DNA of 64,000 nucleotides from Stutzerimonas balearica DSM 6083 (GTDB lineage Bacteria > Pseudomonadota > Gammaproteobacteria > Pseudomonadales > Pseudomonadaceae), in NCBI RefSeq assembly GCF_000818015.1, contig NZ_CP007511.1, forward strand, positions 2,304,501-2,368,500, read 5' to 3'. The notes beneath the pieces were generated by a model. The model searched no databases, was not told where the DNA came from, and saw only the letters and a program-made list of their open reading frames with translations. Position numbers and translations under genes: made by a program. Below are positions 8,072 to 16,844 of this stretch, in pieces. How positions within the stretch are numbered: position 1 is the first letter of the stretch; each line of letters starts with the position of its first letter.

Positions 8072-8851
8072 TCACTGGCGCATACCCCTGCCGCTCTGCA
8101 GCAGCCGGACGCAGACCAGATACAGCACGACGGCGGCCACCAGCATGAACGTGATCGCCACGCCGATGCGGATATCCGATACGCCAAGGATGCCGTAGCG
8201 GAACGCGTTGACCATGTGCAGGATCGGGTTGGCCAGCGACAGCGTCTGCCAGAACGGCGACAGCAGGTGAATCGAATAGAAGACACCCCCCAGGTAGGTC
8301 AGCGGCGTCAGGATGAAAGTCGGAACGATGGAGATGTCATCGAAGTTTCGCGCGAACACCGCGTTGACCAGCCCCCCCAGCGCGAAGATCGTCGCCGTCA
8401 GGGTGATCACCAGCAGCGTCACGCCCAGGTGATGGACCTGCAGATCGGTGAAGAACATCGACAGCAGCGTCACGATCACGGCAACCGCCAGGCCACGGGT
8501 GATACCGCCGAGCGCGAAGCCCGTGACAATCACATGCGGCGAGACCGGCGAAACCAGTAGTTCCTCGATGGAGCGCTGGAACTTGGTGCTGAAGAAGCTC
8601 GACACCACGTTGCTGTAGGAATTGGTGATCACCGACATCATGATCAGCCCCGGCACGATGTACTCCATGTAGCTGAAGCCATCCATCTCGCCGATGCGGC
8701 GGCCGATCAGGCTGCCGAAGATGACGAAGTAAAGCACCATGGTGATCGCCGGGGGCAGCAGCGTCTGCGGCCAGATGCGTGTGTAACGACGGACCTCCCG
8801 CTGAACGATGGTCTGCAGCGCAACCAGGTTGGCGCGAATTTCGGCGCTCAT
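8072..8851 (-). CDS. ABC-2 type exporter permease (YadH-like)
   Basis: A 259-residue membrane protein with about six hydrophobic helices and an ABC-2 permease pattern, including the family-typical EELLVSPVSP after the second helix and PLTYLGGVFYSI between later helices. It pairs with the ATPase gene immediately upstream, which it overlaps by ATGA, so the two form one exporter. YadGH-type exporters have poorly known substrates; homologues in P. aeruginosa (PA2811-PA2812 as I recall) are not functionally assigned. Confidence 0.88.
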   Translation of the reverse strand: MSAEIRANLVALQTIVQREVRRYTRIWPQTLLPPAITMVLYFVIFGSLIGRRIGEMDGFSYMEYIVPGLIMMSVITNSYSNVVSSFFSTKFQRSIEELLVSPVSPHVIVTGFALGGITRGLAVAVIVTLLSMFFTDLQVHHLGVTLLVITLTATIFALGGLVNAVFARNFDDISIVPTFILTPLTYLGGVFYSIHLLSPFWQTLSLANPILHMVNAFRYGILGVSDIRIGVAITFMLVAAVVLYLVCVRLLQSGRGMRQ

Positions 8852-9780
8852 TTGTTCACCTTCTGCAGATTGTTTTCCACCAGCGACACGAACAGCTCCT
8901 CCAGACGATTGGTCTTGTTTCGCAGGCTCAGCACCTCGATTCCCTGCGCGGCGAGCAGGCGGAAGAGTTCGTTGACGCCCTGGCTCTTCTCCACCTGTAT
9001 CTCGAGCGTATGGTCATCGACCAGGCGCACCGGGTAGCCCGCGAGCTGCGGAGCAACGGTTTGCGCGTCCTTCAGGTCAAGCAGGAAGGTCTCGACATGC
9101 AGCTGCTTGAGCAGCTCGCGCATGCTGGTGTTCTTGACGATCTGCCCATGGTCGATGATGCCGATATGCCGGCAGAGCTGCTCGGCCTCCTCCAGGTAGT
9201 GCGTCGTGAGGATGATGGTGATGCCTTCACGATTGAGTTCGGTGAGAAATGACCACATCGAGCGGCGCAGCTCGATATCCACCCCGGCGGTGGGCTCGTC
9301 GAGGATCAGCAAGCGAGGCTGGTGGATCAGTGCTCGAGCGATCATCAAGCGACGCTTCATGCCACCTGACAGCATGCGCGAGGAAACGTCGCGCTTGTCC
9401 CACAAGCCCAGCTGGTTCAGGTACCGCTCGGCGCGCTCCTTGGCCACCTTTGCCGGAATGCCGTAGTAGCCGGCCTGGGTGACGAGGATGTCGAAGGCCT
9501 TCTCGAACTGGTTGAAGTTGAATTCCTGCGGCACAACGCCCAGGCAGCGCTTGAGGCCCGCCGGGTCACGATCAAGGTCGTGGCCGAACACGTTGACCGT
9601 CCCGCTGGTCTTATTCACCAGGGTGGACAGAATGCCGATGGTGGTCGACTTGCCGGCCCCGTTGGGCCCGAGCAAGGCGAAGAAGTCGCCCTCGGCGACG
9701 TCCAGATCGATGCCCTTGAGCGCCTGGAAGCCGTTGCCGTAGGTCTTGGTCAGCTGCCGAATGGACAGAGCAGTACTCAT
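8848..9780 (-). CDS. ABC exporter ATPase (YadG-like)
   Basis: About 310 residues from the ATG at 9780 (MSTALSIRQLTKTYG). Walker A is GPNGAGKST, the Q-loop VPQEFNF, the signature LSGGMKRRL, Walker B LLILDEPTAGVD and the switch His in TTHYLEEAEQL. The C-terminal ~80 residues form the DUF4162-like extension common in this exporter subfamily. The in-frame extension to 9873 carries no ribosome-binding site. The stop overlaps the permease start as ATGA, so production of both subunits is coupled. Confidence 0.9.
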   Translation of the reverse strand: MSTALSIRQLTKTYGNGFQALKGIDLDVAEGDFFALLGPNGAGKSTTIGILSTLVNKTSGTVNVFGHDLDRDPAGLKRCLGVVPQEFNFNQFEKAFDILVTQAGYYGIPAKVAKERAERYLNQLGLWDKRDVSSRMLSGGMKRRLMIARALIHQPRLLILDEPTAGVDIELRRSMWSFLTELNREGITIILTTHYLEEAEQLCRHIGIIDHGQIVKNTSMRELLKQLHVETFLLDLKDAQTVAPQLAGYPVRLVDDHTLEIQVEKSQGVNELFRLLAAQGIEVLSLRNKTNRLEELFVSLVENNLQKVNK

Positions 9781-9971
9781 AGGAAGATGCACACAACGCA
9801 AGAGGATCACCTTAGATGGGGACGGCAGCCAGGAATGCAACCGGAGATTTCCAGTGCCCTGGTTGCCCTCCACCGCACGACAAAATCGCCTTACATTGAC
9901 CCCAGCGGCTTTTACCCATGGCGATGGCGCCTATGCTCATCGGCATGCACACATTCTAGGGAGCGGTCTCA

Positions 9972-12419
9972 ATGGCTTTGATCTGGTTACTGGTTCTCCT
10001 GCTCGGCATCGCCGTCATCGCCCACCTGCGGCTCTCGCTGATACCCGCGCTGGCGCTGGTTGCTGTCTATCTGCTGGCGATGGGCGCGGCGGAAGACGTT
10101 CCTGGCTGGCTCGTCGGGTTGCTCTGGCTCGTGCTCATCGTTACCGCTGTGCCGTTGCTGGTCGGCGACCTGCGCCGCAAGTACATCAGTGAGCCGATGT
10201 TCGACTGGTTCAAGAAGGTGCTGCCGCCGATTTCGGACACCGAGCGCGATGCCATCGAGGCCGGCACCGTGTGGTGGGACGGCGAGCTGTTCAGCGGCAG
10301 GCCGGACTGGAACACCCTGCTCGCCTACCCGCCGGCCAGGCTCAGCGAAGAAGAGCAGGCATTTCTCGATGGCCCCACCGAGACGCTGTGCGCCATGGTC
10401 AGCGAATGGGACATCGCCCAACGGATGGACCTGCCGCCGGCCGCCTGGGAGTACATCAAGGAGCAAGGTTTCTTCGCCCTGATCATTCCCAAGGAGTACG
10501 GTGGCAAGGGCTTCTCGGCATATGCCCACTCGCAGATCGTGATGAAGCTGGCGACCCGCAGTGGCGACCTGGCCAGCACGGTGATGGTCCCGAATTCGCT
10601 CGGCCCGGCAGAGCTGCTCCTGCACTACGGCACCGAAGAGCAACGCAACCACTACCTGCCGCGCCTGGCCAATGGCAGCGAGATCCCCTGCTTCGCCCTC
10701 ACCGGCCCTTACGCCGGCTCCGATGCCGGCGCCATGACCGATACCGGCGTCATCTGCCGCGGCCAATGGCAGGGAGAGGAAGTGCTCGGCCTGCGGCTGA
10801 ACTGGGAAAAGCGCTACATCACCCTTGGCCCCGTCGCCACGCTGCTCGGCCTCGCCTTCAAGACCTATGACCCGGAGGGCCTGCTTGGTGGCGATGAAGA
10901 GCTCGGCATCAGCCTGGCCCTGATCGCCACCGACACGCCCGGAGTCGAAATCGGCCGCCGCCACGTGCCGCTGGGCGCCGCCTTCATGAACGGTCCGAAC
11001 TGGGGCAAGGATGTCTTCGTGCCGCTCGAAGCGGTGATCGGTGGGCGCGACATGATCGGCAAGGGCTGGATGATGCTGATGAACTGCCTGTCGGTCGGCC
11101 GCTCGATTTCGCTACCGGCCACCGGGACCAGCGCAGCCAAACTGTGCAGCTACACCAGCGGTCGCTATGCGGCGATCCGCGAGCAGTTCAACGTGCCCCT
11201 GGCCGCCTTCGAAGGCATCCAGGAGCCACTGGCGCGGATCGGCGGCAACGCCTGGCTGATGGATGCGGCGCGCACGCTCACCGCCAACGCGGTGGATCTC
11301 GGGCAGAAGCCCTCGGTGCTCTCGGCAATCCTCAAATACCACCTGACCGAACGCGGCCGCGAATGCATACGCGACGCCATGGACATCCACGGCGGCAAAG
11401 GCATCATTCTTGGCCCGAACAACTACCTGGGCCGGCTCTGGCAGTCCGCGCCGATCTCGATCACCGTAGAAGGTGCCAACATCCTCTCGCGCAACCTGAT
11501 GATCTTTGGCCAGGGCGCGATTCGTTGTCACCCGTACGTGCTAAAGGAGATGGCGCTGATCGGCGAAAGCGATCGCGAACACGCCGTCAGACAGTTCGAC
11601 GAGCTGCTCATGCAGCATGTCGGCTTCGCCGTCAGCAATGCCGCCAGCACGCTCGTGCTCGGGCTGACCTTTGGTCGTCTGGGCAAGGCGCCGGGCAATG
11701 CCCTGTCGCGCGGCTACTTCCTCTCGCTCAACCGACTGGCGGCGGCTTTCGCCATGCTGGCCGACCTCTCGATGATGCTGCTCGGCGGCGAGCTCAAGCG
11801 CCGCGAGCGCTTGTCGGCGCGGCTCGGCGACGTACTCAGCCAGCTCTACCTCGCCTCTGCCGCGCTCAAGCGTTACCACGACCTGGGCGAACCCAGAGAG
11901 CAGGAAGCGCTTCTGCGCTGGGGCCTGGAGGACTGCCTGCAGAAAGCCGAACAGGCGCTGGATGAAATTCTCGCCAACTTCCCCAATCGCCTGCTCGGCG
12001 GCCTGCTGCGGCTCGTCGTCTTTCCGTTCGGTGCGCGGCACGCCGGCCCATCCGACGCACTCGATAGCGAAGTCGCCGGCATACTGGGGCGTGCCGAAGG
12101 CGATCCTGCGCTCGAGCAACTGCTCGACGGCCTCTACCGACCGACCGATGCCGACGAGCCGCTGGGCACGTTGCACCATGCCTTCGACCGGCTCGCGGCC
12201 AGCCGCAAGGTCAGTGGCAAGCTGCACAAGGCATTGAAGGCAGGCGAACTGCAGCCAGCCCCGGGCCAATGCCCGATCGAGGCCGCGACAGAAGCCGGTG
12301 TGCTCGAGCAGACCGAAGCGCAGCAACTGCGTGAAGCCGAGCAACTCAGGCGACGCGTGATTGACGTCGACGACTTCGCCAAAGAAGAACTCGTCCAACC
12401 GGCCGGCCACGTGCGTTGA
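9972..12419 (+). CDS. fadE: Membrane-associated acyl-CoA dehydrogenase FadE
   Basis: An 815-residue protein, the same length as E. coli FadE, catalysing the first oxidation of fatty-acid beta-oxidation. Two N-terminal hydrophobic segments (about 3-27 and 30-65) anchor it to the inner membrane. The acyl-CoA dehydrogenase core spans about 80-560, with FALIIPKEYGGKGFSAYA, FALTGPYAGSDAGAM and the DIHGGKGI and GANILSRNLMIFGQGA segments. A C-terminal DUF1974 domain completes the protein. A GGGAG Shine-Dalgarno precedes the ATG. It is monocistronic or pairs with the small gene downstream. Confidence 0.95.
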   Translation: MALIWLLVLLLGIAVIAHLRLSLIPALALVAVYLLAMGAAEDVPGWLVGLLWLVLIVTAVPLLVGDLRRKYISEPMFDWFKKVLPPISDTERDAIEAGTVWWDGELFSGRPDWNTLLAYPPARLSEEEQAFLDGPTETLCAMVSEWDIAQRMDLPPAAWEYIKEQGFFALIIPKEYGGKGFSAYAHSQIVMKLATRSGDLASTVMVPNSLGPAELLLHYGTEEQRNHYLPRLANGSEIPCFALTGPYAGSDAGAMTDTGVICRGQWQGEEVLGLRLNWEKRYITLGPVATLLGLAFKTYDPEGLLGGDEELGISLALIATDTPGVEIGRRHVPLGAAFMNGPNWGKDVFVPLEAVIGGRDMIGKGWMMLMNCLSVGRSISLPATGTSAAKLCSYTSGRYAAIREQFNVPLAAFEGIQEPLARIGGNAWLMDAARTLTANAVDLGQKPSVLSAILKYHLTERGRECIRDAMDIHGGKGIILGPNNYLGRLWQSAPISITVEGANILSRNLMIFGQGAIRCHPYVLKEMALIGESDREHAVRQFDELLMQHVGFAVSNAASTLVLGLTFGRLGKAPGNALSRGYFLSLNRLAAAFAMLADLSMMLLGGELKRRERLSARLGDVLSQLYLASAALKRYHDLGEPREQEALLRWGLEDCLQKAEQALDEILANFPNRLLGGLLRLVVFPFGARHAGPSDALDSEVAGILGRAEGDPALEQLLDGLYRPTDADEPLGTLHHAFDRLAASRKVSGKLHKALKAGELQPAPGQCPIEAATEAGVLEQTEAQQLREAEQLRRRVIDVDDFAKEELVQPAGHVR

Positions 12420-12550
12420 CGGAACGCTCGAGGCGGCGCCCAGCCGCCTCGATGCCGAGCGAACCCTGCCTGAATCGACGAGTCAATCAACTAAGCACAC
12501 CGACTCGACGCGGCTCTATAATCGCCCGCCCAGACCGAAACGAGGTATCC

Positions 12551-12958
12551 ATGGCCAATTCCTACCTAGATCACAACCTGGCGCTGCTGGCGCATCTGCG
12601 CGGCATTCTCATCGCCATGGGCGAATCCGGACAGGTCACGGATGAAAGCCATCAGCTGTTTCTCGAACGCTTCGACGAACTCGTCATGAACCTGCCGAAC
12701 GTTCCAGAAGAACGCCACCTGGGCCAGGACCTGATCTGCCAGGTGTTCCACCGCTATCCGCAAATCGCCCATCTGGTGCCGCGCGACCTGCTCTGGTTCT
12801 TTGGCGGCGACTGCCTGCACTTCATGCCCGACGACGAAATCGCCGTCTTCCAGCAACTGGAAGAGCGCCGCTACGAGGCCGAGCAGAACGACGAGCCGTT
12901 CGACTGGAATCAGGAAAAGCAACTGCTGAGCATGCCGGAAGAAAGCCCGCGGCATTGA
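12551..12958 (+). CDS. PA2817-family conserved hypothetical protein
   Basis: A 135-residue acidic soluble protein. It resembles the Pseudomonas PA2817 family, with motifs HRYPQIAHLVPRDLLWFFGGDCLHFMPDDEI in the middle that look strongly conserved. It starts at an ATG with a GAGG 7 nt upstream, about 130 bp after fadE on the same strand. Function is unknown; the conserved linkage to fadE hints at a role in lipid metabolism, by inference. Confidence 0.75.
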   Translation: MANSYLDHNLALLAHLRGILIAMGESGQVTDESHQLFLERFDELVMNLPNVPEERHLGQDLICQVFHRYPQIAHLVPRDLLWFFGGDCLHFMPDDEIAVFQQLEERRYEAEQNDEPFDWNQEKQLLSMPEESPRH

Positions 12959-12994
12959 GACACCCGGGTGCGCCGTAGGCGCCCCCCAACCTTC

Positions 12995-13041
12995 GTGCTA
13001 CCGCCGGGGCGGAATGCTGCGAAGTTTCCGCCCCGTAGCAC
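12995..13041. repeat. Large intergenic hairpin element
   Basis: GTGCTAC (12995-13001) pairs with GTAGCAC (13035-13041), and GGGGCGGAA (13006-13014) with TTCCGCCCC (13026-13034), leaving an 11-nt loop and a small bulge. It sits in the 303-bp gap between the PA2817-family gene and wbpM, which otherwise shows no gene. It looks like a REP-type or terminator-like element; no T-tract follows. Confidence 0.5.
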
Positions 13042-13220
13042 CTGCCGTTCACGCCCCGCGAAAACCCTGCAATCCGTAGGACGTAACGCGCGCACCCGGG
13101 ACATCCCTTTGCACCGCGCTACCCTTTGCCACGCTGGAAAAATGCCCTACCACAGGCCACGGTAGATCCGGTCTTCAGGCATCGGTTGGTTTCCGCCCAG
13201 GAAACCGCACTGCCCTCCGA

Positions 13221-13243
13221 TTAAAGGCCGGTTAACCAGGCCT
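13221..13243 (-). terminator. Candidate intrinsic terminator of the O-antigen operon
   Basis: Read on the minus strand, AGGCC, a bulged T, GG, loop TTAA, CC, GGCCT is followed by TTTAATC, about 20 nt after the wbpM stop. The stem is short and the T-run modest, so strength is uncertain, but it is placed where the long minus-strand operon must end. Confidence 0.4.
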
Positions 13244-13261
13244 CGGGCCGCGGAGCCGAAG

Positions 13262-15274
13262 TCACTCCCCCGGCTCCGCTCTGCGCTGCTGGTAAATCCA
13301 GTCGACGATGTCACCTTCCGGCTTGTAGCCACTGACTGCCTCGCGCAGCAGCTGACGCACCAACGGATAGTCGTCCTCGTCCACGGCGCCCATCAGGCGG
13401 CTCAGCAACCGCTTCAGCTGATCCCATGGCAGATACTCTTCGCTCGCCGTCATGATCATCGGGTGCTCGGTGGGGCTGACGTTGTCGCCGATCAGCAGCT
13501 CCTCGTAGAGCTTCTCCCCCGGACGCAGCCCGGTGTACTCGATTGCGATATCGCCATGCGGGCATTTTTCCGAACGTACGCTCAGGCCAGACAGATGGAT
13601 GAGCTTCTCAGCCAACTCCGCTATAAGCACCGGCTGGCCCATATCCAACACGAACACATCGCCGCCCTGTCCCATCGATCCAGCCTGGATTACCAGCTGC
13701 GCAGCCTCGGGAATGGTCATGAAATAACGGGTGATCTTGGGATGGGTCACCGTTACCGGCCCGCCGGCCCGAATCTGCTGGTAGAAGCGCGGGATCACCG
13801 AACCAGACGAACCCAGCACATTGCCGAAGCGCACCATGGTAAAGCGCGTCTTGTTGACGTGGTGTACCGCCTCCCGGCTACCGAACAGCACCGGCGCCGG
13901 CTCACGACTCAAGGCCTGGAGAATCATCTCGGCCATGCGTTTGGTGCTGCCCATCACGTTGGTGGGCCGCACAGCCTTGTCGGTGGAGATCAGCACGAAG
14001 TTGGTGACGCCCGCCTGCAACGCCGCCTGTGCCGTGTTGAGCGTACCAATTACATTGTTGAGTACGCCCTCGGCAACGTTGTGCTCGACCATCGGCACAT
14101 GCTTGTACGCGGCAGCGTGGTAAACGGTTTGCACGCCCCAGGTCTGCAGCACGTCCAGCAAGCGCTCGCCGTCGCGGATCGAACCCAGGATAGGTACCAG
14201 TTGCGTCGCGAGCGCCTCGCGCTCGATACGCCGCTCGAGCTCCATATGGATGCTGTACAGATTGAATTCACTGTGTTCAAACAGCAGCAGCGTATGGGGT
14301 GCATTCGCCAGAATCTGGCGACACAGCTCGGAGCCAATCGAACCGCCTGCACCCGTCACCATCACAACCTGGCCACGGATACACCGCTCGAACAGCGCCT
14401 GCTGTGGCGGTACCGCATCGCGCCCAAGAAGATCTGCAATGTCTACTTCCTGAATATCCTCGACCTGCACCTTGCCGCTGGCCAGATCCATAAAGCCGGG
14501 CACACTGCGTACATGCAGTGGGAAATGCTCCAGCATTTCCAAGATCTCCCTTCGGCGAGAGCGAGAGGCGGAGGGAATGGCCAGTAGTATCTGAGCCGCT
14601 CCGGTTTCTTCGATCATCTGCGCAATACGCTTAGCCGGATAAACTTTGAGTCCTGCAATTGAACGATTCTGGAGTCTTGGATCGTCATCGATAAATGCAA
14701 CAGGAGACATCACGCGGCCAAGCCTCACAGCCGCGACTAATTGATTACCGGCAGCGCCAGCTCCATATACCGCTACCTTGGCAATACCTGCATCCCGAGT
14801 TTTGAACTTCGTCAGCGATACCGGCGAAAACCAGTCTCCAAGGAAGTACTGCCGCATCACCAATCGCAAGCCACCGATCAGGACCAGGCTAAGCCACCAA
14901 TAGTTGAAAACCATCGAGCGCGGAATGAGTTTGGGAGCATCACTACGCCAGTAAACAGCAAGCGCCAACACTAATGTTGAAAGAGTGACCGCCTTGGCGA
15001 TAGCCATAAGCGCATCGTTACCGAAATAGCGCATCACCGCGCGATACATGCCTAGGCGGATGAAGAACGGAACAGAAATCAATGGCGCAACGACAAACAG
15101 CCAAGCATGTCCGGCAAGGGGCTCGACGAAATCGGCCTCGCCAACACGAACGAAGAAAGCCAGCCAGAGCGCTACCCAGACCAAAACGACATCCGTGGCA
15201 ACTTGAATAAGCCGCTTCTGCCGCCTGGATAAAGCAACCAACCGCGCACGTAGGCGCTCAGCGTACCTCAGCAT
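13262..15274 (-). CDS. wbpM: WbpM-type UDP-GlcNAc 4,6-dehydratase, inner membrane
   Basis: A 670-residue protein. Residues 1-140 contain four hydrophobic helices; a CoA-binding-like Rossmann domain (about 165-265) with YGAGAAGNQL follows, then the SDR dehydratase domain (about 310-600) with TGAGGSIGSELCRQ and the ISTDKAVRPTNVMGSTKR segment that gives the atypical SMK catalytic triad of WbpM. It converts UDP-GlcNAc to the 4-keto-6-deoxy intermediate used for QuiNAc, FucNAc and related sugars. It is last in the operon, as in P. aeruginosa O-antigen loci. The 3' half is GC-rich like the backbone while the 5' half is clearly less so. Confidence 0.95.
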   Translation of the reverse strand: MLRYAERLRARLVALSRRQKRLIQVATDVVLVWVALWLAFFVRVGEADFVEPLAGHAWLFVVAPLISVPFFIRLGMYRAVMRYFGNDALMAIAKAVTLSTLVLALAVYWRSDAPKLIPRSMVFNYWWLSLVLIGGLRLVMRQYFLGDWFSPVSLTKFKTRDAGIAKVAVYGAGAAGNQLVAAVRLGRVMSPVAFIDDDPRLQNRSIAGLKVYPAKRIAQMIEETGAAQILLAIPSASRSRRREILEMLEHFPLHVRSVPGFMDLASGKVQVEDIQEVDIADLLGRDAVPPQQALFERCIRGQVVMVTGAGGSIGSELCRQILANAPHTLLLFEHSEFNLYSIHMELERRIEREALATQLVPILGSIRDGERLLDVLQTWGVQTVYHAAAYKHVPMVEHNVAEGVLNNVIGTLNTAQAALQAGVTNFVLISTDKAVRPTNVMGSTKRMAEMILQALSREPAPVLFGSREAVHHVNKTRFTMVRFGNVLGSSGSVIPRFYQQIRAGGPVTVTHPKITRYFMTIPEAAQLVIQAGSMGQGGDVFVLDMGQPVLIAELAEKLIHLSGLSVRSEKCPHGDIAIEYTGLRPGEKLYEELLIGDNVSPTEHPMIMTASEEYLPWDQLKRLLSRLMGAVDEDDYPLVRQLLREAVSGYKPEGDIVDWIYQQRRAEPGE

Positions 15275-15324
15275 TTTCCACGACCTTCGCTCCAGTTACC
15301 GGAAAGCAATGCAGCACGCCAACA

Positions 15325-15876
15325 CTACCCGTTTATTCGATCCCCGGCGCCCCTTCCAGAGATCGTAAGAACTATGTACTTGAAATAAGCACGCAACGTT
15401 AGGCGTTGAAGCATTCGTTGGTCGGTTTCTGCCAACAGTTCGGGAGTAGACATGTCAATCTCGCTAATCTGCGCAAGCCCGGTGATTCCCGGCCGCACTT
15501 TAAAAATCCCCCGCCGTGCCCTCTCGCGGGTGAGTTCTTCCTGATTGAACAGTCCTGGCCTTGGCCCGACGAGGCTCATCTCGCCTTTGAGCACGTTCCA
15601 CAATTGCGGCAGTTCATCAAGCTTGGTTCTGCGAAGGAAATGACCGAACCTGGTGATTGAGGACCTGCTCGCGAGATGAGTAGCGACCGATGCGGTATCC
15701 AGTCTCATCGTTCGAAATTTCCACAGCGTAAAAGGCTTCTGATCGCGCCCCACTCTGATCTGCCTAAAAAGGGGTGAGCCGGTATCGAGGAGGCCGATGA
15801 ATGTAAGCAGCAGCAAAAGCGGCGCGCCAAGAATCAGCCCCACGGCTGAAAATAAAACATCGAATAGCCGAATCAC
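15325..15876 (-). CDS. Small monotopic initiating phosphoglycosyltransferase (WreU/PglC-like)
   Basis: A 183-residue protein using a GTG start at 15876 that overlaps the upstream stop as GTGA and has a GAGGGAG Shine-Dalgarno. One N-terminal re-entrant hydrophobic helix (residues 5-30) is followed by the bacterial sugar transferase domain: [36 protein letters not shown] with the catalytic Asp-Glu pair, and [11 protein letters not shown]. It transfers a sugar-1-phosphate to undecaprenyl phosphate to start glycan assembly. Its size is that of the minimal class (PglC, and WreU of Rhizobium) rather than the polytopic WbpL of P. aeruginosa. With WbpM and the next gene, the likely substrate is UDP-QuiNAc or UDP-FucNAc. 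Confidence 0.85.
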   Translation of the reverse strand: MIRLFDVLFSAVGLILGAPLLLLLTFIGLLDTGSPLFRQIRVGRDQKPFTLWKFRTMRLDTASVATHLASRSSITRFGHFLRRTKLDELPQLWNVLKGEMSLVGPRPGLFNQEELTRERARRGIFKVRPGITGLAQISEIDMSTPELLAETDQRMLQRLTLRAYFKYIVLTISGRGAGDRING

Positions 15877-16829
15877 TGTTGCTCCCTCTTGGGCATGCGG
15901 CTCTCGAAGCACCGACGAAAACCTTGGGCAACGGTATAGGGCGGGTCCCAATCGAGCAGCACGCACGTTTTGGTGATATCTGCCTGCAATGAGCCTAGAA
16001 GACGTTGTGCAAAGGCCTTTTTGCCAACTAAGGTGGCGCCAACGTGCAACAAACCGGTCGGAACGCTGATCAAACGACACGGCCGGCCGCAGGCAACCGC
16101 AAGCCTTCTCAACAGCTCCGCCGTAGAAAGGTCCTCACCATCGGTTGCCAGGAAGACTCGGTTTGCTGCAGCCGGATGCTCAATGCAACGAGTAATCAGC
16201 GATACCAGATTGTCAATGCCAACGAACGAACGCTTGTTTTTGACAGCACCAAGCGGCAGCGGAATGCCAGCCTCGACCAGTTTGGCCAAGGTCGAAAAAT
16301 TGCCCTTTACACCCGGACCGTATATCAGCGGCGGGCGGACAATCACGACTTCCATACCGGTTGCCGAAGCGAGCTTCGTTAATGCTTGTTCAGCCTCCAA
16401 TTTGGACACCCCGTAGGCGTCAGTCGGCCCAGGTGTATCGTCAGCCAGAAAAGGCCTTCCCGGCGGAGTGCCCTCGCCGTTTACCTTGATCGAACTGATA
16501 AAAACAAAGCGCTTTACTCCAGCGGCAACTGCCTCACGAGCGACAGTAAGCGTACCGGCGACATTCACCTGTCGATACAGACCTAAATCATCACCGGAAC
16601 CGCGCATGATATGGACCCGAGCGGCGGTATGAACCACAACGTCAATCCCATGAGCGGCGCGACGCCACGCTTGGGGATCGTCGATATCACGGATCGGGAG
16701 ATAACGCGCGCCTTCAACCGAAGCGACGGGCTGACGTGCCGCAGCAACGACCTGATGGCCATCTCGGCAAAACGATTCGAGGAGCGCCTTGCCAACAAAG
16801 CCGTTGGCACCGGTCAAGAGAATTTGCAA
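15873..16829 (-). CDS. Extended SDR, WbpV/WreQ-like nucleotide-sugar 4-reductase or epimerase
   Basis: A 318-residue NAD(P)-dependent SDR with the N-terminal TGANGFVGKAL glycine motif, FISSIKVNGEG with the catalytic Ser, and YGVSKLEAE with Tyr and Lys. It resembles WbpV of P. aeruginosa O6 and WreQ of Rhizobium, which reduce the WbpM product to UDP-QuiNAc. The only start in the right place is TTG at 16829, preceded by AGGTGA. It lies 15 bp after the WbpZ-like gene and overlaps the phosphoglycosyltransferase start. The reductase assignment is by resemblance; a 4-epimerase is the main alternative. Confidence 0.75.
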   Translation of the reverse strand: MQILLTGANGFVGKALLESFCRDGHQVVAAARQPVASVEGARYLPIRDIDDPQAWRRAAHGIDVVVHTAARVHIMRGSGDDLGLYRQVNVAGTLTVAREAVAAGVKRFVFISSIKVNGEGTPPGRPFLADDTPGPTDAYGVSKLEAEQALTKLASATGMEVVIVRPPLIYGPGVKGNFSTLAKLVEAGIPLPLGAVKNKRSFVGIDNLVSLITRCIEHPAAANRVFLATDGEDLSTAELLRRLAVACGRPCRLISVPTGLLHVGATLVGKKAFAQRLLGSLQADITKTCVLLDWDPPYTVAQGFRRCFESRMPKREQQ

Positions 16830-16844
16830 AGGTCACCTAGCCCG

